Assembly (NCBI RefSeq): GCF_050436995.1
Contig: NC_134745.1
Coordinates: forward strand, 13,888,001 to 13,952,000
Direction: 5' to 3'
Length of the DNA: 64,000 nucleotides
Origin: Anticarsia gemmatalis
Taxonomy: Eukaryota; Arthropoda; Insecta; Lepidoptera; Erebidae
Of this stretch, positions 52,201 to 62,699 are shown in pieces. The position numbers and the translations under genes are program-made. Within the stretch, counting starts at the first letter, position 1. Every line of letters starts with the position of its first letter. The notes beneath the pieces are model-generated. The model had not been told where the DNA came from and searched no databases. It worked only from the letters and a program-made list of their open reading frames with translations.

Positions 52201-55200
52201 GAATGGCCCAAAATTAAGGAGTATGTGGGAGGAGATGGGACGTGATCCACTATTTATGTTATTTTATTCATTCGATTAATAGCTACCAATCGTGAAGTAA
52301 CTTCAAAAAATTTGCTTATATTGCTTGTATAAAAAATTAAGTTAATACAGTTATTTCTTGTCTTATCGTTCAAAGAAAACCAGGCGGGATTTTATCGTCT
52401 GGAACAAGCACTTAAACGGATTATCGTATTAAATGAAACCTTAGCCGTTATATGAGTAATGTCTGGATTATGAAGTAAGCTTCGCATTCGTTATCGAACA
52501 AGGGAACAGACAAAAGATGTCTGTGTCCGTGATTTATATACGTTCTCATTGTTGAGAACGCTTTGACGACGAAATTCGTGCACATTCATCATTTTATAAA
52601 TGAGAAAGTTTCTGGTCGTGTTCCAGGTTTTGTACAAAAGGTTGTATGAGTAGTACTTATACTTTTCAATTCGTAACAAAAATCTAGTTATAAAATATTT
52701 TCATTAATCCGGTATATGCACTATTTCGTAGTAGTTACTATTGTCCGGTTTTTAGACGGGGAAGTTTTCAAAGGGGTGCTGAAAAATACGCAATAAGTAA
52801 TTAATGTAGTTTCACTCATCTGCTTTACATTGGTTTTAGAAGATAAAAACCCAAATTCGGCGATGATTTTGTACGATATTTTTCTCTCGTAATACGGATC
52901 TCCTCTAGCCTGCTAAGTCTGTAAGAATACTAGCCTATACGGCAGTCCCAGTCATTTAATATTTTACAAGTGATTTTGATCATTATCTATTCTGTTATTG
53001 TTTCCTATAACATTGATTCATCTATGTAAATCACGATCTATGACAAAATTACGTTGATTTTATTGCGACTTAATTACAATTATCAGAGATATGAACAAAT
53101 CGGTCAGTCGATAAACTTCTACGCTCTTGATAATCGTAGTGCATTTTTCACGTGTAAACACAAAATCATAAACACAAATACAATCAATTCTATATAACGA
53201 CTATTAATGTATCGGAGCGCAAGTAAACTGATGGACATCTCCATAAATAAATAGACCTCATATTATTTCAGGAAAAAAGTAGCCTAAACTTTTTCATTTT
53301 GTATACCATAAATAAGAAAGTTTACTTGTGCAGCGTATGCAAGCCTTCAAAAACAGATTAAAATAACAAAGTGCTCTCTAAAATGTAGTTGCAATCGCAG
53401 ACGTGACGGGTCGCCGTGTACATATTTTCAATAACGGTGATTTTTTGCTTGCTTTATTTCTGGCATTTTGGCGTTTCGCTCCACTTTCGTTGGGCCCGCC
53501 GAGCGTAACCATGACGACGGTTGTGTGTTCGATAGCTGACGCTTTACAATGGGAATATGGAAACGCCTTTATCAAGTACCTTTGAGAGTTTGTTTGAAGG
53601 GTGTTGAGGGTTTAATAAAATGGTTGATGTTTGTTTTTCGTATTGATTTTAGTTTTCGACGTATATTAAAAGCTTGAAAGGCGAAGCTTCGTCACACACC
53701 TATTGTTTTCGCCTACCAAATCATAGGCACATTTTACCCGATTTAACACACTAATGGAGTATCCCATAACGTAGATAACACAGCTCACGAACTGTTCAAC
53801 CATATTACATGAAACTTAAGCCTATTATCTAAAGAAGACATTAAAAACAGATTAAACATCTATTAATACGTAAAAGATCCGTCAGAGAATACAACATTAA
53901 TAGTGAAAGCGCAAATGATCGTGATGACTAGACGTTCAAACTGCTCGCTATAATTTATTACTACCGTTGACGCGTTATCACAATGCAAGTGTGGAACAAT
54001 GCGTACGCAATCTGTTCTCAGTATGGACTTGCAACCTTTCTTTTTAATGAGATTGTCCTGTGACTTAGTATAGAGCATATTTTTTGCGGGCTTACGGCTA
54101 GAATAGTATTAGAGTATAGGAATTCGTGAATACAGTATTTTTACCGAACATTCCAAAAAAACTGTTGTCAATAATGTTTGGTTGTAGATGCTGTGCTATA
54201 CTGAATGCTATGATACCAGTAAAATATAAAATGAAATGGAAAGCAGGATAAATCATTTTAAAAATCGTACAAGATATATCTCTATTAGATAGTTAAGTTT
54301 ACCTTATCCAAATTAATTTGCAAAAAATGTCCCCCTTTTACTTTTCTTACGGCATTCATTAAGAATTCTCTTACTTAAAAACCTTTAACTAAGTTAATTG
54401 AAAGCAAGCGAAACGAAACGTGTACGGTAAACCGAGTTGACGTAGGTCAACGGCCTTGACCCCATTACAATTCAGCCTTTACATCATTCTAGTTCTTATA
54501 AATAAATACCTGTTTACCTATGACGTCACTGTTTAAATATAGCGTACGTGGCAACGGTATATAGATTTTTTCTGTATTGGTACTTTGAAGAATGATCTCT
54601 GTATTTTATTATTGGTTTGTTATTACTTCGCTAAGTATTTGATAAAAGGCTTTTCTTCTTCCCAACTCTTCGTTTTATGAGGGGCTTTTGAGACGCGTTT
54701 CAGTACTTTTAAAGTCAATTTTGATTTCTAGATAGATGGGCAATAAAATGATCTTACTAAAGGTTATTTTTCTTATAAATCTAAGGTTGTTTTAAAAAAA
54801 TTGCGTGAAGACGATTTACGAAAGCCTTTCAATAACGAAAATAGTTAAGTTTAGCATGTCACGATTGACCTAATTTCTATACAAGTCCAAAAAGGAGCCT
54901 CAATTTATTGGACCTAGAATTCTAGATATCTTCAATAGCCTATTCAGCTTATCCTTTTAATAGTGAGTCATATATTATCGAATAAGGCGATAACTTGTTT
55001 GATGATAAAATTACCATAAACGATGGTCAAGATCTCTTTGAGAATAATTGATAGAAAATGGGACCTTGGTTGACCTTCTTTGATATATTGGTGTTATTTA
55101 TTGGTTACAGTAGCCAGACTTCTTTAAAAATATGTGTCACCTTGAAACTTGTATTAAAATTTTGCAGTGCTCCTAAAAATGGAGATTTAACAGAAACAGA

Positions 55201-58200
55201 GGAATTAGCTATTATAATTTGAATACCAGCATTTGTTGTCCTGTTTTGTAAACCTGCTATATCTTTTCCGCGATTAAAGCTATGATTCTGCCAAATTTCA
55301 TTTAAGTTCGCTCAGAAATTTAGCTGTTCAAACGTAACAGTCATCTGTCAGTTTCTGATAGATATCGATAGCATTTTTTTTATTTGAGTTTTAAAGCTAT
55401 TCAATAGATAACCTACCGCTAAATGTACCTCAGAAACCGAAAGTTACAGAATCACGTTTTCATTAGTATTAAGTAATGGATTAATAGATGTGGCTACTTA
55501 TCTTAATACTAGCATCCCAAGGCTCTTTGCCAACCGTGTATTGTTTACAACTGTTCATTAACGCTTCGAACTGTAATGAGTAGTCTCTGAATCACAGTTT
55601 TCTGAACTGTCTACATTTGACACGATAGTGCGAAGTTGAAAGGAACCTATTTAAATTGCGGTTTTTATCACTAAGTGACGTGAAGTTTCTTTGGTTTCAC
55701 TTCAAAAGATGAGTCAAATTACAAAGTGGAAGTGGTTCTATTAGCTAGTGTATTATCGATGCTTCGTCAACAAGAGTTTAAAGGAAAGAAAAACTGATTA
55801 GATTTTTGCCAAGTTATTATCGAGTTTAAGGTTTGTTTGGAATGAGAACTTTTGTTTATTATCTCATCTTAATTACGCTTTTCTTTGTTCAAATTATTAT
55901 TACCAATTTGATTAGTTCGAAAGGTCGAGCCAAAAAGCTGGTAGTAAACTCCCTAACAAAATATATCTACTATCTCAATATCACTTATCAGTAAAAAGTT
56001 ATCCTAAGAATTATACCACTTAAGTGTTCCTACTTTCGTGAATAGATACAAAATCAGTTTTCATTCTAATAATTTCTCTATTCAGAACTTAAAGTACTCA
56101 AGTGATTACTTGAATCAATAGTCCATTGTTTTCGTGTAAATATTTCAAATTCAGTGGTTTTTGTGTATGCCGTGTAATGAGAGGGCGCGTCGGGAAGCCA
56201 CTGCGGCTGAAGGTCGATGACCTTGTCTCGCTATAATTAGCTCTTTGTTGAGATGATTGTCATCCCTGGACTCGCTGTCTGCTGGGACTGGTGTCTTTGT
56301 TTTTATAAGACAGTAGCGTTTTCTTGAAGCAAGCGTTTTGTACTTATTGTGGTTTTTTTTTTCTTTTATTTGGTCAGATGTGATCTTATTTCTTCGTGTT
56401 TCTGCTATGGGAATAATATTGTCTTTTTATTTATATTACGCCGTGCTAATTATAACCAAAAGTACTGGTTTCACCACTTACATATTGTTAATCATAACGT
56501 TCTGTTTTCCGGTTTTATGCAAATAGTTAAAACTTTACCCTAACCAGAACTTACCAAAGGCTGTGAAACTATCCGTAACTATACTTAGATATCAAACGCT
56601 TTGCTATGCATATGAGAGGTTCTCTATCTAAAGCGTTAATATACTGAAACTAGCTGACCCGCGCAACTTCGCTTGCGTCACTTAAGAGAAAGAGTAAAAA
56701 TTTTCCCCGTTTTTGTAACATTTTTCGTTGCTACTCCGCTCCTAATGACTATAGCGTGATGTTATATAGCCTCGATAACTGGGCTATCTAACACTGAAAG
56801 ATTTTTTCAAATCGGACCAGTAGTTCCTGAGATTAGCGCGTTCAAACAAACAAACAAACAAACTCTTCAGCTTTATAATATTAGTATAGATATATGAAAA
56901 GTAAAAAAAGCCAAGCGATTCTGTTATACCGCTTCCAAAAGGCAAATAAAAAGGCACAATCTCTCCACATTTTGTTGAAACTCGCACCTACCCCGGCAGT
57001 TTATTTAATGCGTCTAGTCACCCCCCCCTTTTGTCGCAGACGTTCCCTGTTCCCTGTCTGCACATAGCTATGTGTATGTATTTAATTAGACTGAGCCCCT
57101 ACTGTTGGCTTATCGGTGACCTTGCGAACTGTGATGCTCTTGTTCTAAGCTTAGTTCGTTTTAGTTGAAGAATGTATGATGTTTTGGTGGTGATATGCTT
57201 GAAATGATAGGTAGTGAATTATTTTTTTAAGACGAAATGAGGAGGCGAATATTAGTATATCGAGTACATACAAGCTTTTGTGCTTTTAGTGTACAAATGT
57301 GTATATTATGAAGATTCCTTGTTTATTATATCTAAACAATTTGTTGTTTTTTGTATGAGTGAGATTTTTCTATCGTTTCTCCCGTTTCGTAAGGTAAACG
57401 ATACTGGAGCCATGTCCGTAGTTACCCCGCATTTAGTTAAGAAAAATATTTCGGTATCCTGATGCAAGCAAGTCAAACTTTTACTATACGAATATTTGGT
57501 ATCGCTATAATGATGTAAGCATGTCAAACTTTTACTATCAATCTTAAGAAATTAGCAACGACCCTATTTCTAAACTCTCTTGCGGCAAAACTTCAATATC
57601 AAGTTCAGTAGGTAACTCAGAAAAGTTCATCTTACGTCAAACTTCTAGCACCAAATATTATAACTTGAAGCGGTTCATATTTTTGGATACTGCCTCTAGT
57701 ATTTTACGCTTTAAAATTAATATACCATGTTTCGTATGTTGCTATTAAAAAGAAAATTGCATAGAAAGTTTATCCAGACGATGTTATCGCTTATATTTAT
57801 TTTTGTGAAAAATCTGTACCAAGGTTTTAATAAAACCGATGTTTAAACATGGCCGGTGACATTGCACGCGTGCATGTGTGTTTAGTTAACGACTTATGTT
57901 TTTGTTGAATATTTTATAATATTATTATTATAAATTGTTTTTAAACCGGGAATTGTTATGTAATAAAAGTTCTATTTTGTTTAGTATACATTAAGGAATG
58001 TAGACTCCGTGTCGTTCAGTTTTGTGAATTGTGAGGGTATGCCCGCTGAGTCGACCTTACTACAGTGAAAAACCCTAATTACTTCGGATTTCACTGAAAT
58101 GTAGCACACTAAAAAGCATTTCACCACAAGGCCGGACATTTACATCTATAAAAATAGCTATAGCAAAGAAGCCTTGTAATAACTTGTAATTATGTCAATT

Positions 58201-58399
58201 TCCAGGTCGGATCCATTCGGCGATCGTCTCCGGGGTCAACTTGGAGACGAGGTCGGTGACAGTAGAATGGTACGAGCGTGGCGAGACGAAGGGCAAGGAG
58301 GTGGAGATCGACGCCATACTTGCCCTGAACCCTGAACTCGCGATAGGCCCGAGGATCCACACGCCGCACCTACAGCCGATGCCTAACAAACTAGCCAGA
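28215..58399 (+). CDS. Klp10A: Kinesin-13 microtubule depolymerase (Klp10A/KIF2 type), first two coding exons; rest off right edge
   Basis: Kinesin-13 proteins depolymerise microtubule ends at spindle poles, centrioles and axons (family knowledge). Exon 1 (28215-28275) encodes MDDGSIKIQSGININIKRTD plus one base. Exon 2 (58206-58399) joins as G|GT and encodes GRIHSAIVSGVNLETRSVTV, then EWYERGETKGKEVEIDAILA, then LNPELAIGPRIHTPHLQPMP ending NKLAR. The EWYERGETKGKEV...DAILxLNPEL segment is the family's N-terminal targeting domain, very close to Drosophila Klp10A. The ATG has a good context (GCGAAAATGG). The donor GTAAGT and acceptor TTTCCAG are strong and the phases agree. The neck and motor domain are not in the window. 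The separating intron is about 29.9 kb. Family identity is near certain; Klp10A over another kinesin-13 paralogue is probable. Confidence 0.88.
29828..29937. other. Isolated GC-rich island with short Arg-rich open frame
   Basis: About 110 bases of very high GC in AT-rich intron. On the plus strand an ATG at 29827 opens 36 codons, Arg/His-rich, ending TAA at 29935-29937. There is no recognisable family and no clear splice sites. Partial self-complementarity (TGGCG near the start, CGCCA near the end) and a SINE-like relic 80 bases downstream suggest part of a repeat as well as an exon. Confidence 0.35.
30012..30075 (+). repeat. SINE/MITE-like repeat relic
   Basis: Shares the ATCGCATCTTCTCACAGGGG, GCAGAGACTAGAGAACGCCT and TTGGTACGATCCTTACGAAC blocks with the copies at 9720 and 62075. 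Confidence 0.6.
30390..31240 (+). repeat. Interspersed element beginning CTAGCTGACCC, with internal GC hairpin
   Basis: Begins ACTAGCTGACCCGCGCAACT, the same start as the copies at 56649 and (minus strand) 51355. Its body differs and it ends with GGCGACTTTGTTTTATACTA. Near 31140 it has a GAAAACCGCATCAAAATCCG block typical of insect interspersed repeats. The GC-rich inverted repeat at 30654-30693 lies inside. The boundaries are estimated from the conserved ends, and class (SINE or non-autonomous LINE-derived) is not settled. Confidence 0.5.
30654..30693. repeat. Perfect 15-bp GC-rich inverted repeat
   Basis: Arms CACGGTACGGGCCGG (30654-30668) and CCGGCCCGTACCGTG (30679-30693) are exact reverse complements around a 10-base GATCG-containing loop. 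Confidence 0.9.
33530..33600 (+). repeat. Relic of the CTAGCTGACCC repeat tail
   Basis: CGGTCTAGTAATTCCTTAGA then CGTGTTCAAATAAACAAAGA and CTCTTCAGCTTTGTAG match the distal part of the copies at 51099 and 56649. Confidence 0.55.
40548..40592 (+). repeat. Common lepidopteran repeat relic (GCAGTGGGA motif)
   Basis: GGACACCCTTGCAAAGCAGT followed by GGGAGAG corresponds to the motif at 15556-15600 and, inverted, at 41900-41975. Confidence 0.45.
41900..41975 (-). repeat. Common lepidopteran repeat relic (TCCCACTGCCGGGCAAA motif)
   Basis: GTCCCACTGCCGGGCAAAAG followed by TCTCTTTCC is the inverse of the repeat at 15556. This motif family is frequent in moth genomes. Confidence 0.55.
42835..42915 (-). 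other. Isolated GC-rich island, possible minus-strand exon
   Basis: About 80 bases of high GC. On the minus strand it follows an acceptor-like TAATTATTTTGCAG (ending at 42926) and is open from an ATG at 42918-42916 for 41 codons (MPCVRLRVSQRGSRNRLDER and on) to TAA near 42795. There is no family resemblance and no donor partner. It may be a regulatory element or a repeat. Confidence 0.25.
51099..51355 (-). repeat. Full-length CTAGCTGACCC interspersed repeat
   Basis: On the minus strand it starts ACTAGCTGACTCGCGCAACT, contains GGGCTATCTAACACTGAAAG and CGGACCAGTAGTTCCTGAGA, and ends with CAAA repeats, CTCTTCAGCTTTATAATATT and AGTATAGAT. It matches the copy at 56649-56892 closely along its length. 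Similarity this high points to a fairly recent insertion. Confidence 0.85.
56211..56223. promoter_or_regulatory. Near-perfect IR-1 nuclear receptor motif (EcR/USP-like)
   Basis: AGGTCGATGACCT matches the ecdysone response consensus RGGTCANTGACCY at all but one position. It lies in a less AT-rich patch about 2 kb upstream of kinesin-13 exon 2. Function is not shown. Confidence 0.35.
56649..56892 (+). repeat. Full-length CTAGCTGACCC interspersed repeat
   Basis: Starts ACTAGCTGACCCGCGCAACT and ends with a CAAA run, CTCTTCAGCTTTATAATATT and AGTATAGAT. It is the plus-strand sister of the copy at 51099-51355. Confidence 0.85.
57445..57538. repeat. Two-copy tandem duplication of about 46 bases
   Basis: Copy 1 at 57445-57489 and copy 2 at 57491-57538. 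Both hold AATATTT(C)GGTATC, then GATG(C/T)AAGCA(A/T)GTCAAAC and TTTTACTAT. Confidence 0.75.
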
Positions 58400-60125
58400 G
58401 TGAGTTGACACCTCTTGTGACTTTCTCCGCGCCTAGTACTTAAGACGGGAGATGTTAGTTTTTGTTCGTGTTCGTCAAGCGTGATCGAGTTTAGTTTTAG
58501 TATGGCCCATTTCACTGTTTAGTTATTCATTTTAAATTGATGTAAAAATGTATTGTATGATATGTTTGCATTTTGAAACGGGTCCTAAATGCTTGAATAG
58601 AAAAAATAGTATCATTTAATTTTCATACTCATATTACTACTATACTGTACTTCAATAACAATGAGTACTAATCATTCGTACGTTGCAATATGGCTCTATG
58701 AGTGTTACGAAATTAATATTAATGTACCTATGAATAAACATGTAGGTAATGCAGTTCTAGCCTTGCTTTCATTACGGGCCAATTTATTAACCGCGTTAGC
58801 TCTATGAACTTCATTGCAATAAATTGTGGATGTAAAGGCTTGCTCACAATGTTTGGCGTTAGTTACTACGTTTGCATAGTAAGGAGATGATATTTTGTCA
58901 ATCTTGGATCAATTTTGAAGGTATTATGATTGTGAAATCAATAGGACCGTTCTATTTAGGACTAAAAATTTCGTTGAATTCGAATATAAAAAATTAAAAC
59001 TTTCAGTGAGAAGAGTGAGATGATAAAAGCAATAATATCGGTTATTCAATAGAAATTTTGACTTTGTACTTTCGAAATATTTGCAATATCTAATAGCTAC
59101 GTGGTAAGAAGTCGTTGTGAGCAGACCTTAAAGCATTTCATCGCGGTAACAAGAAAGGTTAAATCGACCTAATTTTTGCAGAAAGCCTGCAGTCGCCATT
59201 TGCTTGCTTTCGCTAACAGTTTGTTTGGCTCTAATCGATTGTCGACTTGATAAAAGCCAAATGAAAGCTTTAGTTAGTTTTATCGATTAGTAAGGGCGTC
59301 CGAATCGCGTACCAAGCCGCGATCACTCTCATTGTTTGGGTTGTGAGGAACAGTTGCTAATAGACGCCGCGCCACAGTCGGCCCGACATATCCGCGTCAG
59401 GCGAATGTGCGCCCTGCCCATGAGACCACACCTGACGCCTCACGCCAACAGAACATTCATCATGATCTACTTCAGTACACTCATTTAGCAAAGCCGCCCG
59501 TCGAACGAAAGAAGGTTGTGTCCAGTGTAAAGTCATCAATGTGTGGAATTCATTGCATCCGTGTCACGGCTCACGCACTAACGCAGGGGAAAATGTAGAC
59601 ATGTTCCCATACATCATCAGTTGGCAGGTGAATATTTGCAACCAGCACGGTAGCGATCATCGCTTGACGAATGATTATTATATTTTTAAAGTGCACCGTT
59701 GCTACAGCGACGCCGTTTGTAAGCACGCCGCTGTGTTACCACGATACACCATTTAGTTTATAGGTAAACACAGAGCTGTGGTAGTTGAAAGACATGTTCG
59801 TAGATAATATCGATGTTTACTAGCACCGGCCGATAGTCGTGCTAAGTAGTGGCCATCGTTCGGTCCATGATTGATGGTTAGACGACCTTCCAACTTGTAT
59901 GGGTACGTTTGACGCATGCCGGACACCGGTCGCATCGATTTTCCACACTCAACCGTGCAACCATTTCAGTTTCACTTTCAACTCGAACCAGTCCATTAGG
60001 GACGCACGTTTGTGACGATTTGTTTATAATAAATTACGCAGACGGAGTACGAAGCGGCTGGAGTTTCGAGTAAGTGTTGCACCGTGTTTTGTCATGTATG
60101 TATCATTGGCACGTGATTGTTTGAC
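58400..60125 (+). other. Kinesin-13 intron; possible internal promoter in its right half
   Basis: 58400-59280 is AT-rich and shows nothing. From about 59350 to 60125 GC and CpG rise, with sequence such as GACGCCGCGCCACAGTCGGC and TTTCAGTTTCACTTTCAACT near 59970, as expected of a promoter and 5'UTR for the first-exon-like ORF at 60126. Short ORFs in this stretch look like chance. Confidence 0.4.
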
Positions 60126-60245
60126 ATGGCCGCGAAGGACCCATCGGGCTCGTCGTCGGACGACGGCGGCTTTCTGCGGGAGAGCGCCGAGGGCGAGGGC
60201 GCCGGCGACTCCGGCCACACGCTGCCCGTGCGCAACTCACGATCG
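60126..60245 (+). CDS. GC-rich first-exon-like ORF: alternative kinesin-13 start or another gene
   Basis: ATG in good context (TTTGACATGGCC) opens 40 codons: MAAKDPSGSSSDDGGFLRES, then AEGEGAGDSGHTLPVRNSRS, ending at a possible donor GTATAG at 60246 in phase 0. The bases are strikingly GC-rich at third positions, unlike the AT-rich surroundings, so this is very probably coding. The peptide is Ser/Gly/Asp-rich and disordered, with no family I recognise. The upstream kinesin-13 exon also ends in phase 0, so this could be an alternative first exon giving a form without the N-terminal targeting domain. It could equally be the first exon of a different gene to the right. An internal kinesin-13 exon is less likely because no good acceptor precedes the ATG. 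Confidence 0.55.
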
Positions 60246-62070
60246 GTATAGTTGTCGCACGTTTCTAACGCATCATTCGCACGCCAGACGTCGACGTGCA
60301 CGCATCACGCGGCGCAAACACTTTATTTTTTATTTTCACACTTTTTTCGGTTACGTTGCTCCACGATCTATGATTTGCACACGAACAGCTTGTTATGGTG
60401 TTTTGTTTGACTGTAAATGGATCGTGCTTTTGTCACGCCGGTTAATGCTCGGACGATAATGCGATACGGATTGTGTTGCTTTGGCGTAACAAAAACTCGG
60501 TCCATAATGTAGTTTTGTATAATGTTAATGTACTGTATATTTGTTGCACTCAGAGTACCTGTAAAACTGGATTAAAAAGAAGTTGAACTACTTAATCGAT
60601 TGATCAGGGCTACAAAAAGTCTTGAATAGCGTTTATTGCCAATTTTTCGGTGTTTACATTGTCAATTTTGTCATCGCCAATGACATCAGCAGATGATTCA
60701 TCTTCCCACGCCGCCGTGAGTTGTCTTATCGACTCTTAACGGAATTCTTACGTATTTTGTTAAGAGTGACCAATTGCATTCGCCTATTTAGGCGTAATTG
60801 AATCAGCTTTTTGGTTTTTATGATTTTGCCTTCAAATGAATGTTTTGGATTGCGACGCTTATTCAAATGGAATGTTCCGATTTATGTTTTGTGTGGACAA
60901 TGTAATATTTGACATACTTTGTTTATTTGAAACTTTTGTTATACAGCCTTTTTTCCTACTTTATGTATTGGTGTCAATTTGTTCGATAATAATTTAGGTT
61001 GTTCGAATGAATAAGCTAGCTTCAAAGTATACTACTGACTCCCTTTCCACACTGCACTAAAGTAATTCTAATCAATCAAATATGAGTAGCACTTAACTTT
61101 TACACTATAATAACTGCAATGAAACTGTAAAGAAAATATAATAAGTGTAATACATATTACGGATTCTCAGCAAGGTTATGTCAATGTTCAAGGCAAATAC
61201 ATGGGGATTATGTTGTGTTGACATTGATCTTGAACTGCAAACGTTGCGGAGATCGATGATTGATGATCTTTTGTTTGTACAGGTTATTGTTTACGGTGCC
61301 TATCCTTTTTGAACACATATTACTGAAAAAATATATATATTTAGCACTTAGTAAGTTCTGGTGTTAGAGATTAATTTAATTCTCATACATTTAGGTACCT
61401 ACTTCATGTAGTTTTGTTATCAGAAAGGGTGTAGTACTTGTCGCAACATGATGATGACAAATCTCTGTTAAAGACTTTATCAGCGCCTCTAGTGTATTTG
61501 AAAATACTTAATTTTGACAGATGGACTATAAAATAGTCTTTTGGACCCACACCAGGGGCAGATATATCGGTATTATATCGGCTATGAAATTAAACATTAC
61601 TATGTGATTTGAGTAGTATTCTAAAGCCCTGTGTTAAAAGCTCTATAATAATAATTATTCGTGACGTTACAGACTTAAAATGACATATCAGTATGACTCA
61701 TTAAATAGGTATTATGATAGTCAATTACTATCAATTTACAGATTCAGGTATGAATGTCATTGTAATTATTGTCACGCAACACTATAACTACTAGTATTAT
61801 GAAAATGTACTAACAAAATAAGTATTGTAAGTAAATATTGTAGGTATATGGAATAAATAAACTTTGTAATAGGTTCTAGATAGTCATCGTAATTAGAAAA
61901 GTCTAGATTTTGATCTAGGTATATGTTGCTTTTAACGTGTGTAGCAATAGAGGTAAAATGCCTTATTGGATAGTAAAAGTTTATTATGGATGTAAAAAAC
62001 AACTCATTATGGTACACGGTACTTCTATGGTTATTTTTAAAATAGTAATCAATAATTATTATAAATAAAT
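60246..62070 (+). other. Non-coding stretch after the 60126 exon
   Basis: Intron-like. The first 250 bases keep high CpG; the rest is AT-rich. I see no exon, RNA gene or repeat that I can support. Confidence 0.5.
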
Positions 62071-62074
62071 ACAT

Positions 62075-62130
62075 AAAATCGCGTCTTCTTCACATAGGGA
62101 AAGGCAGAGGCCGGAGAATGCAATGATGAA
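62075..62130 (+). repeat. SINE/MITE-like repeat relic
   Basis: TAAAATCGCGTCTTCTTCAC followed by AGGGAAAGGCAGAGGCCGGA is the same family as 9720-9800 and 30012-30075. It abuts the tail of the LINE at 62165. Confidence 0.6.
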
Positions 62131-62164
62131 TATTTGCTCCTAAGATAATGTCTGAAAATTGTGA

Positions 62165-62695
62165 GGTGTTTTTTATTTATTTATTTATTTAAACTTAATA
62201 TACAAATTTGTATAAAGGCGGACTTAATGCCAGGGGCATTTTCTGCCAGTCTACCTTAGGGTGATGCAGAGATTATTACGAAGGTGTTTAAAAGAGGAAG
62301 GAAAGTGAGTTAAGAAAGAGTGTACAAATAAATAATAAGATAAATGAGCGATATGAGTGTAAATACATAAACATAAATAATATGTACATAAACATAATAA
62401 ATATTACTTGTGATATATAAAAAATAAACGTAGATACTATAAAATATGAGATATATACAATAATAAATAAATATAAATATACGCTAAGATAATTGTGACG
62501 ATTCAGCAACTTTGTTCAACAAAAGATCCCGCACTTTGTTCTTGAACGTAAGACGGTTAGTGGACATCCTGATTTCAAGAGGGAGCGCATTCCATAACAG
62601 AACTGACTGGACAGGGAAAGAAGAGTTAATAAACCCAGTAGTGTGGGATGGACAGAGAAGAGTGAGATTGCTTTTTTCGTAAAGACGTAGACATT
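62165..62695 (-). mobile_element. 5'-truncated non-LTR retrotransposon (LINE) end
   Basis: On the minus strand one open frame reads YEKSNLTLLCPSHTTGFINS, then SFPVQSVLLWNALPLEIRMS, then TNRLTFKNKVRDLLLNKVAE, SSQLS and TAG (62486-62484). The VxLWNALPxEIR and FKxKVRDLLL segments are the usual C-terminal tail of jockey/CR1-like reverse transcriptase ORFs. A 3'UTR follows, with GGCATTAAGTCCGCC, and ends in an AAAT repeat (about 62191-62172). Upstream the frame is broken at about 62694, so the element is 5'-truncated, as is typical for LINEs. The endonuclease and polymerase domains are missing, so it cannot move on its own. Confidence 0.75.
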
Positions 62696-62699
62696 AAAC

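Larger units (their letters stand above)
28276..58205 (+). other. Klp10A: 30 kb first intron of kinesin-13
   Basis: I read it on both strands and found no multi-exon gene, tRNA or rRNA. It is AT-rich and carries relics of interspersed repeats (30012, 30390-31240, 33530-33600, 40548, 41900, 51099, 56649). It also has two isolated GC-rich islands (29828-29937 and about 42835-42915) and scattered palindromic nuclear-receptor-like motifs (54436-54461, 56211-56223). Stretches not listed separately hold nothing I can support. All ORFs of 60-130 codons here look like chance: they lack start context, splice partners and family resemblance. Confidence 0.7.

Noticed and set aside
53378..53585. Overlapping 60-65 codon ORFs on both strands with slightly raised GC
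   Set aside because: No family resemblance and no splice partners. Possibly an old repeat, but no other copy is seen in the window.
58195..58515. 106-codon minus-strand ORF
   Set aside because: Antisense shadow of kinesin-13 exon 2.
60094..60459. 121-codon plus-strand ORF over the 60126 exon
   Set aside because: Runs in a different frame with Arg/Ala/Thr-rich composition. The frame from ATG 60126 has better start context and typical third-position bias.
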